DNA of 64,000 bases from Saccharomyces uvarum (GCA_947243795.1 OX365932.1:496001-560000); one strand, 5' to 3'. Numbered from the stretch's first letter, positions 1-14,163 are shown. Notes: generated by a model from the sequence alone, not told the origin. A program made the numbers and translations.

Positions 1-123
1 GGGTCGTGACCACGCAAATATTAACCATAGGTTGGAAAAGGGAAACAAAAGCAACAAAGCATTTTTTTCATTTTAAGTAGATTACAACACGCGATTGCCT
101 TTAAAAAATACAGTCGATAAGAG

Positions 124-3100
124 ATGTCGAACACAATTCCAGGCGGAGGAAATACGCCCATGTCGCCATTCGAAGATACGTTTCAATTTGAAGAAAATAG
201 TAGCAATGAAGATACACACATTGGGGCTCCCCATGTCAGTGATGGTGCAACAGCTTATAACTTCAGCCGGCCACGAGTTAGTTTTAATGACGAACCATCC
301 AAAAGTAAACGCGAAGAAGCTGAAGAATTCACTTTTAACGATGATACAGAATACGACAACCATTCATTTCAACCAACACCGAAACTCAACAACGGATCAG
401 GGACGTTTGATGATGTGGCACTAGACAACGACAATGGAGACTCACATGCAGACTACGATGGTATGAAAAGATTCCGGATGGGTACAAAAAGGAATAAAAA
501 AGGTAACCCAATAACGGGGAGATCAAAGACCCTAAAATGGGCCAGGAAGAATATCCCGAATCCGTTCGAAGATTTCGCAAAGGATGATACTATTGACCCC
601 GGTGCCATAAATCGTGCACAAGAGCTAAGAACTGTATACTATAATATGCCCCTACCGAAAGATATGATAGATGAAGAAGGCAATCCTATTATGCAGTATC
701 CTCGCAACAAAATCAGAACAACTAAATATACCCCACTAACATTTCTTCCCAAAAATATTTTATTTCAATTTCATAATTTCGCCAACGTTTATTTTTTAGT
801 TTTAATCATTTTAGGTGCATTTCAGATTTTTGGTGTTACGAATCCTGGGTTAAGTGCCGTTCCGTTAGTTGTTATTGTTATCATCACAGCCATTAAGGAT
901 GCTATTGAAGATTCGAGAAGAACTGTGTTGGATTTAGAAGTGAACAATACTAGGACCCATATTTTAGAAGGTGTCGATAATGAAAATGTTTCCACAGACA
1001 ATATTTCATTGTGGAGAAGGTTTAAAAAAGCAACTTCGAGATCTCTGTTGAAATTTATACGGTACTGTAAAGAACATTTAACCAAAGAGGGTAAAAAGAA
1101 AAGAACGCAGAGAAAGCGTCATGAACTAAAAGCACAGAGAGCTGCTGCAGCAAGTGGACCAAGGTCTTCCCTAGACTCCGTTGAAAGTTATCGTGTGTCA
1201 GCAGATTATGGTCGCCCTTCACTAGATTACGATAATCTGGGACAAGGAGCTGCTAATAATGATGAAGCCAATATAATTGACAGATCCTTACCACCTAGAA
1301 CAGATTGTAAATTTGCTAAGGACTATTGGAAAGGTGTCAAAGTCGGTGATATTATCCGTATCCATAATAATGACGAAATACCTGCTGACATTATCTTACT
1401 TTCAACATCCGATGCAGATGGTGCGTGTTATGTAGAAACTAAGAATTTGGATGGTGAGACAAACTTGAAGGTACGTCAATCGTTGAAATGTACCAATTCT
1501 ATAAGGACTTCAAGAGATATTGCTAGGACAAAGTTCTGGATCGAAAGTGAAGGGCCTCACTCAAATTTGTATACTTATCAAGGTAATATGAAATGGAGGA
1601 GTCCAACAGATGGCGTGACGAGGAACGAACCTGTTACTATAAGTAACGTCCTACTTCGTGGTTGTTCTCTTAGAAATACGAAATGGGCGATGGGCATTGT
1701 CATGTTTACCGGTGATGATACAAAAATCATGTTGAACTCTGGTATTACACCCACTAAAAAGTCAAGAATTTCGAGAGAGTTAAACTATTCCGTCATTATC
1801 AATTTTTTGCTTCTTTTCATCTTGTGTTTAATTTCTGGTATTGCCAATGGTGTATACTACAAGAAAAAAGATAGATCTCGGTTTTCCTTCGAATTCGGGA
1901 CAGTTGCTGGATCAGCGGCTACAAACGGGTTCGTTTCTTTTTGGGTTGCCGTTATTCTTTATCAATCACTAGTCCCCATTTCGCTATATATCTCCGTGGA
2001 AATTATTAAGACTGCACAGGCGGCCTTCATTTACGGGGATGTGTTACTTTACAATGCAAGGCTAGACTATCCTTGCACCCCAAAATCCTGGAATATTTCT
2101 GATGATTTGGGTCAGGTAGAGTACATCTTTTCGGACAAGACAGGTACATTGACACAAAATGTTATGGAATTCAAAAAATGTACAATCAACGGCATTTCAT
2201 ATGGTAGAGCATATACAGAAGCATTAGCAGGGTTAAGAAAAAGACAAGGTATAGATGTCGAAAGTGAAGGAATGCGTGAAAGAGCCGAAATATCCAAAGA
2301 TAGGGATACAATGATTGATGAATTAAGAGCTTTATCTGGCAACTCACAGTTCTATCCTGAAGAAGTTACTTTCGTGTCGAAGGAATTTGTTCGCGATCTG
2401 AAAGGTGCTAGCGGAGATATGCAACAAAAATGCTGTGAACACTTTATGCTCGCTTTAGCTCTATGCCACTCTGTTTTGGCAGAAGCGAATCCTGATGATC
2501 CAAAAAAATTGGATATTAAGGCTCAATCTCCAGATGAAGCGGCATTAGTAGCAACTGCCAGAGATGTGGGGTTCAGTTTTGTCGGAAAGACTAAAAAGGG
2601 CCTAATTATTGAAATGCAAGGTATTCAAAAGGAGTTTGAAATTCTGAATATTTTGGAATTTAATTCGTCCAGAAAGAGAATGAGTTGTATTGTTAAGATT
2701 CCAGGGCTATATCCAGAAGATGAGCCTAAGGCTCTTTTAATCTGTAAAGGTGCCGATTCCGTTATATACTCAAGATTGAGTCGCCAGAATGGCACCAATG
2801 ATGAAACCGTTCTAGAAAAGACTGCTCTGCATTTGGAACAGTACGCCACAGAGGGTTTAAGAACATTGTGTATAGCTCAAAGAGAACTAAGTTGGTCTGA
2901 ATACAAGAAATGGAATGAGAAATACGATATCGCTGCCGCATCGTTAGCCAACAGAGAGGATGAATTAGAAGTTGTTGCAGATTCCATTGAACGTGAACTG
3001 ATATTGTTGGGTGGTACAGCTATTGAGGACCGTTTACAAGACGGTGTTCCGGATTGTATCGAACTACTTGCAAAAGCAGGGATAAAATTATGGGTTCTTA

Positions 3101-4857
3101 CAGGTGATAAAGTTGAAACGGCAATAAATATCGGGTTTTCTTGTAACCTTTTGAATAACGAAATGGAATTACTAGTTATCAAAACAACTGGTGATGACGT
3201 GAAGGAATTTGGATCAGATCCAAGCGAAATCGTGGATGCTTTACTTTCCAAGTATTTAAAGCAGTATTTTGGATTAAATGGTATCGAAGAAGAAGTCTTT
3301 GAAGCGAAAATGGATCACGATTTTCCAAAGGGTAACTTCGGTGTTGTTATCGATGGTGATGCGTTAAAACTAGCTTTATATGGCGAAGATATTAGAAGAA
3401 AATTTCTTTTACTTTGTAAGAACTGCAGAGCGGTTTTATGCTGCAGGGTCTCTCCATCCCAAAAGGCTGCGGTTGTTAAGCTAGTCAGAGACTCGCTGGA
3501 TGTTATGACCTTGGCTATTGGCGATGGTTCCAATGATGTTGCTATGATTCAATCTGCAGATGTTGGTATTGGTATTGCCGGTGAAGAAGGTCGACAAGCT
3601 GTCATGTGCTCGGATTATGCCATCGGTCAATTCAGGTATTTGGCCAGATTGGTACTTGTACATGGTAGATGGTCCTACAAGAGATTAGCAGAAATGATTC
3701 CGGAGTTTTTTTACAAAAATATGATTTTCACTTTGGCATTATTTTGGTATGGTATCTACAATAATTTCGATGGGTCTTATCTGTTTGAGTACACGTACTT
3801 GATGTTTTACAACTTAGCGTTCACGTCTTTACCGGTTATCTTCTTGGGTATTTTGGATCAGGATGTAAACGATACAATATCGTTAATCATTCCTCAGTTA
3901 TACCGTGTTGGTATTTTGAGGCTAGAATGGAACCAAAGAAAGTTTTTATGGTACATGCTAGACGGGCTGTACCAATCTGTCATTTGCTTTTTCTTCCCAT
4001 ATTTGGCCTATCATAAGAATATGCTGGTTACAAGTAATGGATTAGGGCTCGACCATCGTTATTTCGTTGGTGTCTACGTGACAACTATTGCCGTAATATC
4101 ATGTAATACTTATGTTCTATTGCACCAGTATAGGTGGGATTGGTTTAGTGGTCTATTCATTGCGCTGTCGTGTCTCGTCTTGTTTACATGGTCAGGGATA
4201 TGGTCTTCTGCTATAGCAAGTCGAGAATTCTTCAAGGCTGCTGCGCATGTGTACGGAACGCCATCGTTCTGGGCTGTTTTCTTCGTTGGTGTGTTGTTTT
4301 GCTTATTACCGCGTTTCACATATGACAGTTTCCAAAAATTCTTTTACCCAACCGATGTGGAAATTGTAAGAGAAATGTGGCAACATGGCCATTTCGACCA
4401 CTATCCAGTTGGCTATGACCCAACAGACCCGAACAGACCTAAGGTCACAAAAGCTGGGGAATACGGTGAGAAGATCATAGAAGGCATAGCACTTTCTGAC
4501 AATCTAGGCACATCCAATTATTCGAGAGACAGCGTCGTGACAGAAGAGATTCCAATGACGTTCATGCACGAAGGAAATGAGACGCCAAGCGGGTACCAGA
4601 AGCAAGAAGCCTGGATATCCTCGCCCAGGGAAACACAAGATCTACTCCAATCGCCTCAATTTCAGCGGACCCAGGCGTTCGAACCGGGACCTGCCGCCAA
4701 ATCCAGGTCGTCACTAGACCGTACAAGAGAGCAGATGATGGCCACGCACCAGCTAGATAACCGGTACTCTGTAGAGAGGGCAAGAACGTCCCTAGATCTA
4801 CCGGGCGTAACGAATGCAGCTTCTCTGATCGGAAACCAGCGGAACAACAGATCATGA
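124..4857 (+). CDS. DNF1: DNF1 ortholog, plasma-membrane P4-ATPase (phospholipid flippase)
   Basis: A 1577-residue P4-type ATPase that flips phosphatidylcholine and phosphatidylethanolamine from the outer to the inner leaflet of the plasma and endosomal membranes, working with a Cdc50-family subunit (Lem3 in S. cerevisiae). Seen in the sequence: a long acidic/Ser-rich cytosolic N-terminus, the DGET actuator motif near residue 444, the phosphorylation motif DKTGTLT with its Asp at residue 671, the hinge motif GDGSNDVAMI near 1134, and about ten hydrophobic segments. The C-terminal tail has repeated SRSSLDR- and RTSLDLP-like sites, typical targets of the flippase kinases Fpk1/2. The length is close to the S. 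cerevisiae protein (about 1571). The start is the first in-frame ATG, and the next gene is BCK2, as in chromosome V of S. cerevisiae. The paralog DNF2 is less likely because of the neighbours. Confidence 0.97.
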   Translation: MSNTIPGGGNTPMSPFEDTFQFEENSSNEDTHIGAPHVSDGATAYNFSRPRVSFNDEPSKSKREEAEEFTFNDDTEYDNHSFQPTPKLNNGSGTFDDVALDNDNGDSHADYDGMKRFRMGTKRNKKGNPITGRSKTLKWARKNIPNPFEDFAKDDTIDPGAINRAQELRTVYYNMPLPKDMIDEEGNPIMQYPRNKIRTTKYTPLTFLPKNILFQFHNFANVYFLVLIILGAFQIFGVTNPGLSAVPLVVIVIITAIKDAIEDSRRTVLDLEVNNTRTHILEGVDNENVSTDNISLWRRFKKATSRSLLKFIRYCKEHLTKEGKKKRTQRKRHELKAQRAAAASGPRSSLDSVESYRVSADYGRPSLDYDNLGQGAANNDEANIIDRSLPPRTDCKFAKDYWKGVKVGDIIRIHNNDEIPADIILLSTSDADGACYVETKNLDGETNLKVRQSLKCTNSIRTSRDIARTKFWIESEGPHSNLYTYQGNMKWRSPTDGVTRNEPVTISNVLLRGCSLRNTKWAMGIVMFTGDDTKIMLNSGITPTKKSRISRELNYSVIINFLLLFILCLISGIANGVYYKKKDRSRFSFEFGTVAGSAATNGFVSFWVAVILYQSLVPISLYISVEIIKTAQAAFIYGDVLLYNARLDYPCTPKSWNISDDLGQVEYIFSDKTGTLTQNVMEFKKCTINGISYGRAYTEALAGLRKRQGIDVESEGMRERAEISKDRDTMIDELRALSGNSQFYPEEVTFVSKEFVRDLKGASGDMQQKCCEHFMLALALCHSVLAEANPDDPKKLDIKAQSPDEAALVATARDVGFSFVGKTKKGLIIEMQGIQKEFEILNILEFNSSRKRMSCIVKIPGLYPEDEPKALLICKGADSVIYSRLSRQNGTNDETVLEKTALHLEQYATEGLRTLCIAQRELSWSEYKKWNEKYDIAAASLANREDELEVVADSIERELILLGGTAIEDRLQDGVPDCIELLAKAGIKLWVLTGDKVETAINIGFSCNLLNNEMELLVIKTTGDDVKEFGSDPSEIVDALLSKYLKQYFGLNGIEEEVFEAKMDHDFPKGNFGVVIDGDALKLALYGEDIRRKFLLLCKNCRAVLCCRVSPSQKAAVVKLVRDSLDVMTLAIGDGSNDVAMIQSADVGIGIAGEEGRQAVMCSDYAIGQFRYLARLVLVHGRWSYKRLAEMIPEFFYKNMIFTLALFWYGIYNNFDGSYLFEYTYLMFYNLAFTSLPVIFLGILDQDVNDTISLIIPQLYRVGILRLEWNQRKFLWYMLDGLYQSVICFFFPYLAYHKNMLVTSNGLGLDHRYFVGVYVTTIAVISCNTYVLLHQYRWDWFSGLFIALSCLVLFTWSGIWSSAIASREFFKAAAHVYGTPSFWAVFFVGVLFCLLPRFTYDSFQKFFYPTDVEIVREMWQHGHFDHYPVGYDPTDPNRPKVTKAGEYGEKIIEGIALSDNLGTSNYSRDSVVTEEIPMTFMHEGNETPSGYQKQEAWISSPRETQDLLQSPQFQRTQAFEPGPAAKSRSSLDRTREQMMATHQLDNRYSVERARTSLDLPGVTNAASLIGNQRNNRS

Positions 4858-5577
4858 TGGCCACCGTCGCCAGACGTTTCCCCCCCTCCTGCCACTGTAT
4901 ATAATACTACGTAATGACACTGTTTAAACAAGAAACCATGCATACTGGACTAGCAATACCTCTTTCCAACATCCTCCAATAGCGGGCGTGTGGGTTTCCC
5001 TGTTCTATATTTAAAACTCGCAATTCACCCGGATCGCTATCATTCGAGCACGCACAATGGTGGGCCAATTTTTTCCTCGGATGGAAAAGTGACGCCAGCA
5101 CTTTCCAGCGCTGGGAACTCTCCACTAACTGGCAAAAATTGATTAAGGTCACGATAGAAAGATTTTTTTCGATTGCTTGTATAGTAAGGTCCAAAAGTGA
5201 TCAAGTCGTGATACGTATGTGCTTAGCTAGGTGGGAGACTATATTTATTGAAAGTAACATTTGTACTAACATAAAGTTTGTTTTTTCATAGAAATTTGAG
5301 GCTTATTTTTATCGTTTGTGTGAAAGAAGGTTCATGCCTAATTATTTGGGATACTATTAAAAAATCATCATCATTTTATAGTACACGTCTTCTGTTCCTA
5401 TTTTTCAATATACATTCGTTGAACCTATAAGTTTTTTGACTTCTTTACGGTCGGTTTGTTACTATTAAAAAAAACAATCAGATCAAGCAATTAGGGAAGT
5501 CTTCAAATAAAGGTTAGAAAAAGGATCAAAACAGGAAGCAAGGCAGTCTTGATTTCACCAAAAAGAATTAATAGCAC
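4858..5577. other. Intergenic DNF1-BCK2 (720 bp)
   Basis: Holds the DNF1 3' end and the BCK2 promoter. A 10-bp perfect palindrome TGTTTAAACA lies at 4921-4930, just past the DNF1 stop. AT-rich tracts and a purine-rich leader precede the BCK2 ATG. I see no RNA gene or conserved ORF. Confidence 0.5.
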
Positions 5578-8127
5578 ATGCCGAAGAATAATCATCACCA
5601 TCGTTCCAGTTCGGTAAGTTCTACCAAGAACCGCTCCACGGAATCTACGAACAAATGGAAAATTCCGCACTATTACCGTAGATCCGCAAGCAGCAGTACA
5701 CAAGTTTCTCCGAATAGGACCTCTTCAACTGAGGCATGTAGCTCTCCTATACTGCCTACCATGAACGTAATGTCCAGCCCGAAGAAAGTTTTGCTGGAGG
5801 AGCCCAGGGACAACAAAGCAAAGAGGACAAGCAGAAAGAAATCAGGGGAAATGGTCTTTGTCAATTATACTGTACAAGACACAGCTAATGAAGGGGACAC
5901 CGATATGCAAAGTGAGCCTGCGCCCGTCTCAGTACCAAAGGCAAAGTTAAAAAAGAAATCTTCTAAAAGGAGAATGCTAAAGATATTTGGATCATCAAAA
6001 AACGAGCATATTGAAGATATCGTCGAAGAACAGCCAATGGTGCTACAGATCGATTCGCAGCCACAATCACAGTCGCAATCAGAAACCCCCACTTCAGAAC
6101 GTGGTTTCAATCCCTCATCATTGACCTCCAAAAGATCCTACAATTCGTTTTTGAAACATAATAGACTGCACCGTAAAACTTCATTTTCTAGCAGCCTGTC
6201 TTTCCCATCTTTAAACATGATGGGAAATGCTAGTGATATGACTATTGAGAAAAATGGATTTGGTTGCGTTAAAGAAGTGGTTCCGAAATCAACTCACAAT
6301 CCTTCATTAGCGAAGCCACCATCAAGGTTTGATGAGAATGAAAGAAACTCACCCAACCTATCAAACATACCCCTTTTAAACACAAAAAACACAAGACTGA
6401 AGTATAATAAAGTTGCGTCTCAGAGTTTGGACCAACAAAGATTACAAGAAAGCGGCTTGTATCATTCTAACGAATCATTTAGTTTCAAAGATCATAGCAC
6501 CAGTACCAATAAGTCTTCTCTGAGTTTAAATTCTGACTCTGGGAATTCACATTTCACAAAGCATTCGCCTGATTCACCAAGAACCTCAAGATCCTTCAAC
6601 TGCGGAGACTCACAAAGTAGAGCCAAATTACCGGAGGAAAATGACGCTTCTATTGCATTTAGTAAAATGTTTACTAGAAAACGAGCTAACACTGGCGGGT
6701 CCACGTGTTCACTAGCCTCGCCAACCATTTCACAATCCATTCAACAATCAAACATGAAGGTCAATAAAGTACCAACCCAACGAACAACCTCAGTGGGCTC
6801 TTTATCCTCCATGTCAAATCGTTATTCCCCAATAAGAGTTGCGTCTCCGGGAAGAGCAAGATCCGGAACACGCGGGTCTTCCCTTTATAGATTATCGAGG
6901 GATCTGAACTCTTTACCAAGTGTCACTGATTTGCCGGAAATGGATAGTACGACCCCAGTCAATGAAATATTCTTAGATAGCCAATCTCAGTATAAAAACA
7001 GCGGTGGCAAACAGGCGCACAGGAAAAAACAAGAGTCTATTTCTGATGCTCAAAGAAACCAAAACCCAAATTCATACAGCACAACGCCATCATCTTCTCT
7101 TGTGACTCCCCCTTATTACATGACAGGGTTTACACTACCAAGTTCGGCGTCAGCCTCTTCAACGCCAAATGTGCTCGAAACGAATAACATGAATTTAGTT
7201 CAAAGTGCCAACGTTGCTACAAGCTCTCGACCCTTTAGTAACTTTTCCTCTTTTGAAAAAGAGTATAACAACGAGAATGATGGAACTGCGGAAACATCGG
7301 CATTCAACACCCCAATGGAAAATATACCAGCTTTAAAGGGTATACCCAGATCTACTTTGGAAGAGAATGAAGAAGAAGATGTTCTAGTGCAAGACATCCA
7401 GACCAATACTAATTTCAGAAGAAGAGATGCTGTGGGGACGGACGCTCATAGGAAAGAGGACAGTATGGATTTCAGCTCTCTGATGCCACATGGCAGCACA
7501 ACTAATAGCAGCATTGTGGATTCTATAATGACAAACTCGATATCCACTACTACAAGCAATGCAACCGGCAACTATTTCCAAGATCAAGAGAAATATACAC
7601 TGGTGAATACCGGACTGGGATTGAGTGATGCAAATCTCGACCATTTTATCAAATCTCAATTCAAGCACGCTTCTAGATCAGAATCGAACAGTATGGGCAA
7701 CCGTGTTTCTTATAGTGGTTCAATTCCTAATAATAATGATCCGACAAGGGCCAATTTGCAAGTATATACCGAATTCGACTTTGAGAATCCAGAGTCGTTT
7801 TTCCATGAACAGTCAAAATTACTGGGTGAGATGAGCCATAACAATAATAGTGGCGATAATGACATCAGTATGAATGAGCCAAAGTCGGCGGACACTTACA
7901 TGGGCAATATATCCCCAGATACGTCTGCAACTGTTTCATTGGGCGACTTGATGAGTTCAAACGTCTCAAATAATAGCGAAAGAAATTTCTACGACGGCCA
8001 CACCTTTGTTCCACAATTTCAACAAAACTCGTCTGTGGAAGATTCAAGCAACCAAAATATGGCACCAGTTACGAATAACGACATCGACAATAATCTACAG
8101 TCTTTTTATTTTGATAATAACAACTAA
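5578..8127 (+). CDS. BCK2: BCK2 ortholog, Ser/Thr-rich G1/S transcription activator
   Basis: An 849-residue protein of low complexity, rich in Ser, Asn and Thr, with no enzymatic domain that I can see. Its length (S. cerevisiae about 851) and its place between DNF1 and CCA1 identify it as Bck2. In S. cerevisiae Bck2 acts in parallel with Cln3 to turn on G1 cyclin and other M/G1 and G1/S genes, and its overexpression bypasses loss of the Pkc1 pathway. The N-terminus is basic and serine-rich, with a KKKSSKRRMLKIFG basic patch near residue 125. Many SP/TP sites suggest phosphorylation by cyclin-dependent kinase. The C-terminus is Asn-rich. The ATG at 5578 is the first in frame. It ends tail to tail with CCA1. 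Confidence 0.95.
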   Translation: MPKNNHHHRSSSVSSTKNRSTESTNKWKIPHYYRRSASSSTQVSPNRTSSTEACSSPILPTMNVMSSPKKVLLEEPRDNKAKRTSRKKSGEMVFVNYTVQDTANEGDTDMQSEPAPVSVPKAKLKKKSSKRRMLKIFGSSKNEHIEDIVEEQPMVLQIDSQPQSQSQSETPTSERGFNPSSLTSKRSYNSFLKHNRLHRKTSFSSSLSFPSLNMMGNASDMTIEKNGFGCVKEVVPKSTHNPSLAKPPSRFDENERNSPNLSNIPLLNTKNTRLKYNKVASQSLDQQRLQESGLYHSNESFSFKDHSTSTNKSSLSLNSDSGNSHFTKHSPDSPRTSRSFNCGDSQSRAKLPEENDASIAFSKMFTRKRANTGGSTCSLASPTISQSIQQSNMKVNKVPTQRTTSVGSLSSMSNRYSPIRVASPGRARSGTRGSSLYRLSRDLNSLPSVTDLPEMDSTTPVNEIFLDSQSQYKNSGGKQAHRKKQESISDAQRNQNPNSYSTTPSSSLVTPPYYMTGFTLPSSASASSTPNVLETNNMNLVQSANVATSSRPFSNFSSFEKEYNNENDGTAETSAFNTPMENIPALKGIPRSTLEENEEEDVLVQDIQTNTNFRRRDAVGTDAHRKEDSMDFSSLMPHGSTTNSSIVDSIMTNSISTTTSNATGNYFQDQEKYTLVNTGLGLSDANLDHFIKSQFKHASRSESNSMGNRVSYSGSIPNNNDPTRANLQVYTEFDFENPESFFHEQSKLLGEMSHNNNSGDNDISMNEPKSADTYMGNISPDTSATVSLGDLMSSNVSNNSERNFYDGHTFVPQFQQNSSVEDSSNQNMAPVTNNDIDNNLQSFYFDNNN

Positions 8128-8474
8128 AAACCGAAAAAGAACAGAAAAGAAAAGAAAAGAAAAAACCAATAAACGATAACGAAAAATTTGAAGATGGTTT
8201 TAAACCAGATGCTTCAAAAACGGATCGAACAAAAAGAACTTTATATACAACTTTTTTTTGCTCCTCCTGCATATAATATATGTAGAACACCAAATAAGCT
8301 ACACATACTTTTGAAACAAGAATACGTTCAGCTATTGTACATAGTAAAATAGCTACACAAATATAATTTCATTTTTGCTTTTTCTTTGCTAAGAAAAACT
8401 TATGCTGAATGTTGCTAAAAGAAAGAAATAATTACTTATGCATCTTTTTCCTACATGTTTATATTAGCTTGTTT
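8128..8474. other. Convergent intergenic BCK2/CCA1
   Basis: A shared 3' region of about 350 bp between two genes running towards each other. It is AT-rich, with an A/G tract (8135-8165) and TATATA-type elements on both strands that could serve as polyadenylation efficiency signals. Nothing else was recognised. Confidence 0.5.
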
Positions 8475-10115
8475 TTATAGATATTTTGGTAGTATGGCTT
8501 TCAAATGGGTTATTAACTCAGTATCATTTCCTTCAGGGTTGTCAAACTGCCATTTAATTGCCTCATTATTAATCTTACCTAACCACGGACCAGGCTTCAT
8601 TTCCAGCACTTTCGCCATTTGCTTGCCGTCCACTATGGGTTTTAGTTCGTGGCAATCTTTCAAATTATTGTCGTATATGTAGGAATAAAATGCGTTGTAA
8701 TTGTGGAGAAGAGACTCAATTCTTCCTGTTTCAGATCTGGAAATTTTTAAAAATGCATCTAAAAGGGACGAGAAATGAGCGGTTTCCCATTCGCCATTAA
8801 AATTTCTTAAAAATATACCGATCTCCGATTTTTGCAACAGTGAGCCATCTGTAAATCTCGAAACCATTTCCTCATACGAGCGTAATGAATCTACAGTTTT
8901 TGCAATGATCACTGCGTCATTTTTATTCAGCTTCAACCCTTCTTTCACAATACTTTCTGAGACGGACACCAAGTTATTAAGCTTCTTCTTAGGGTTCCCA
9001 ATGATTTGCAAATTGGCCATAGGGGACAAAGTCGCACTTAGTATAAAGTTCTGTTGGAAGCTTAGTGATTGACCAATCCTCTCTCTTAAAATAGGAAGTT
9101 TCTCTAAGAACATTGGATATAATTCTATAAAACTTTGTAGGTGTGTGTTTAGTATGTTATCATCGTAGACATGCTTGATTTTGCCTATATCTTGGCAGTT
9201 TTTCTCGTTGAATTCTACCACTGATTTGTCATTATGCCAAAAAAATATGACGTTATCTAAGTGTGCCTTTTGAATCAGCTGCAAAGCCAGTAGTGGGGTT
9301 GGGCCCACTAAGATTTTCTCCATTTCTACACCAACACGTTCTCTGGAAATTTTGGAATTGAAGGCAGAATTGATCTGTGGGTCGCCCATCTCAGCCATGA
9401 CTTCCGGATCTATGGCAAAGTTGAATCTAGAGGCAAAACGGATTAACCTTAGCACCCTCAAGGGGTCATCCAAGAACGTCTGTTTGGCAGGAAGCGGAGT
9501 ACGCAGAATACCTTCTTTCAGGTCTCGCAGACCTCTTCTGGTGAAGTCTTCCACTTCACCCTTCTTAATATTATAGAAAAGAGCGTTTAGTGTAGCATCT
9601 CTTCTCAAGGCGTCTTCTTCAGGTGTACCGAAGCACACTTTAGGGATTCTGGAAAGTTCAGTGTACTTTTCAGATCTCAAATTTACAAAATCCACTTCAA
9701 CGCCGAACAATTTAGTAGTAGCGGTCTCCAAATGCTTCGATTTCTCAGGGTTCTTGTCAATCTTGTGGATGTTATGAGGCTTTGCTCCATACTTGGCATA
9801 ATGCTGCTGCAAGTATTCGTTCAAACCAGTAGCGAATTCCTCACCGGTCATGACATTGATGGCGATATCCAGATCGTGAGAACCTTGGCCCAGCAGCTTG
9901 TCGCGCACCCATCCGCCCGTGATTCGAAGCATCAATGGCTCGGACTTGTTCTGGTGCTCTCGGTTGTACAGATCCATATAGTCGTTGAGCAAGTTGCAGA
10001 TATTTTGTTCCACTTTGGTCAAGGTGATCTTGGGTGCCTGTAAGGCGAAGGTAGGGTTAGTCATTGCCTTCTGCGGGATACTTTTCATTAGTAGAGGTAT
10101 TGTAGATCGTAGCAT
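8475..10115 (-). CDS. CCA1: CCA1 ortholog, tRNA CCA-adding enzyme
   Basis: A 546-residue ATP(CTP):tRNA nucleotidyltransferase that adds the 3' CCA to nuclear and mitochondrial tRNAs. Seen: the class II nucleotidyltransferase signature GGWVRDKLLGQ followed by HDLDIAIN (metal-binding Asp pair) near residues 66-84, the RRDATLNALFY motif, and the DDPLRVLRLIRFASRF template-binding region. The open frame runs further upstream, but only through a non-ATG codon, so the ATG at 10115 is the likely longest start. Met codons at residues 1, 10 and 18 match the three in-frame starts known for yeast CCA1, which divide the enzyme between mitochondria (longest form) and cytosol/nucleus (shorter forms). The promoter is shared with RPH1 and holds the AGCCCTAA cluster. 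Confidence 0.96.
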   Translation of the reverse strand: MLRSTIPLLMKSIPQKAMTNPTFALQAPKITLTKVEQNICNLLNDYMDLYNREHQNKSEPLMLRITGGWVRDKLLGQGSHDLDIAINVMTGEEFATGLNEYLQQHYAKYGAKPHNIHKIDKNPEKSKHLETATTKLFGVEVDFVNLRSEKYTELSRIPKVCFGTPEEDALRRDATLNALFYNIKKGEVEDFTRRGLRDLKEGILRTPLPAKQTFLDDPLRVLRLIRFASRFNFAIDPEVMAEMGDPQINSAFNSKISRERVGVEMEKILVGPTPLLALQLIQKAHLDNVIFFWHNDKSVVEFNEKNCQDIGKIKHVYDDNILNTHLQSFIELYPMFLEKLPILRERIGQSLSFQQNFILSATLSPMANLQIIGNPKKKLNNLVSVSESIVKEGLKLNKNDAVIIAKTVDSLRSYEEMVSRFTDGSLLQKSEIGIFLRNFNGEWETAHFSSLLDAFLKISRSETGRIESLLHNYNAFYSYIYDNNLKDCHELKPIVDGKQMAKVLEMKPGPWLGKINNEAIKWQFDNPEGNDTELITHLKAILPKYL

Positions 10116-13252
<3,137 letters not shown>

Positions 13253-13455
13253 ACAAAGACAATCGATCGCTCTATTCAGGTCTCTTCGAAGATTGCCAAT
13301 AGTGCCATTCCGTCGGCCGTGTCCTCCGAAGGTCCGCGAAAGTTCACATCTCACTGCCGCTATATACGTATACATATATAAGGACATATATATATATACA
13401 TATATATTAGTCTTCAGAACATCAAGCTTTTCAGAGACAGAACCAGAAACCATCT

Positions 13456-14163
13456 ATGACAGCGAACGTGAAACAAATAACACGACTACTCAAACCTCTA
13501 AGGCTTTTGTTATTGGGGCCCCCCGGGTCTGGTAAGGGGACGCAGACTTCGAGGCTCTTAAAACAAATTCCTCAACTGTCTTCACTTTCGTCAGGCGACA
13601 TTTTACGTCAAGAAATCAAGTCAGAATCTAAATTCGGCCGGGAAGCTGCTACTTATATTGCTCAGGGGAAGTTACTGCCGGATGACCTCATAACGCAATT
13701 GATAACGTTTCGTCTTTCAACAATGGGATGGTTGAGGCCACCCGCTACATGGCTGCTTGACGGATTTCCGCGAACCACAGCACAAGCTTCCGCTTTGGAT
13801 GGTGTTTTGAAGCAGCATAATGCCGACCTGAATCTAGTGGTGGAGTTAGACGTGCCTGAATCCGCCATACTTGAAAGAATTGAGAACAGATATGTCCACG
13901 TCCCTAGTGGGAGAGTGTACAATTTACAATACAATCCTCCGAAAGTACCGGGCTTAGATGATATTACCGGTGAACCATTGACCAAGAGACTCGATGACAC
14001 CGTGGAAGTGTTCAAGAAGAGAATAGAAGAGTACAAAAAAACCAACGAGCCCTTAAAAGAGTACTACAAAAAGAGTGGGCTTCTCAGCACTGTATCAGGG
14101 GAATCTTCAGATATCATATTTCCCAAGTTATTAAACTTAATAACCAGCAAATTTGGCCATTAG
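13456..14163 (+). CDS. ADK2: ADK2 ortholog, mitochondrial GTP:AMP phosphotransferase
   Basis: A 235-residue adenylate-kinase family enzyme of the mitochondrial matrix that uses GTP to phosphorylate AMP. Seen: P-loop GPPGSGKGTQ at residues 21-30, the NMP-binding SSGDILRQEI segment, the DGFPRT motif near 102-107, and a long LID domain starting at RYVHVPSGRVYN. The short basic N-terminus fits uncleaved import. The ATG at 13456 agrees with the family start. The 203-bp gap after RPH1 has an imperfect TATATA run (13360-13408) that probably serves both the RPH1 3' end and the ADK2 promoter. Confidence 0.95.
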   Translation: MTANVKQITRLLKPLRLLLLGPPGSGKGTQTSRLLKQIPQLSSLSSGDILRQEIKSESKFGREAATYIAQGKLLPDDLITQLITFRLSTMGWLRPPATWLLDGFPRTTAQASALDGVLKQHNADLNLVVELDVPESAILERIENRYVHVPSGRVYNLQYNPPKVPGLDDITGEPLTKRLDDTVEVFKKRIEEYKKTNEPLKEYYKKSGLLSTVSGESSDIIFPKLLNLITSKFGH

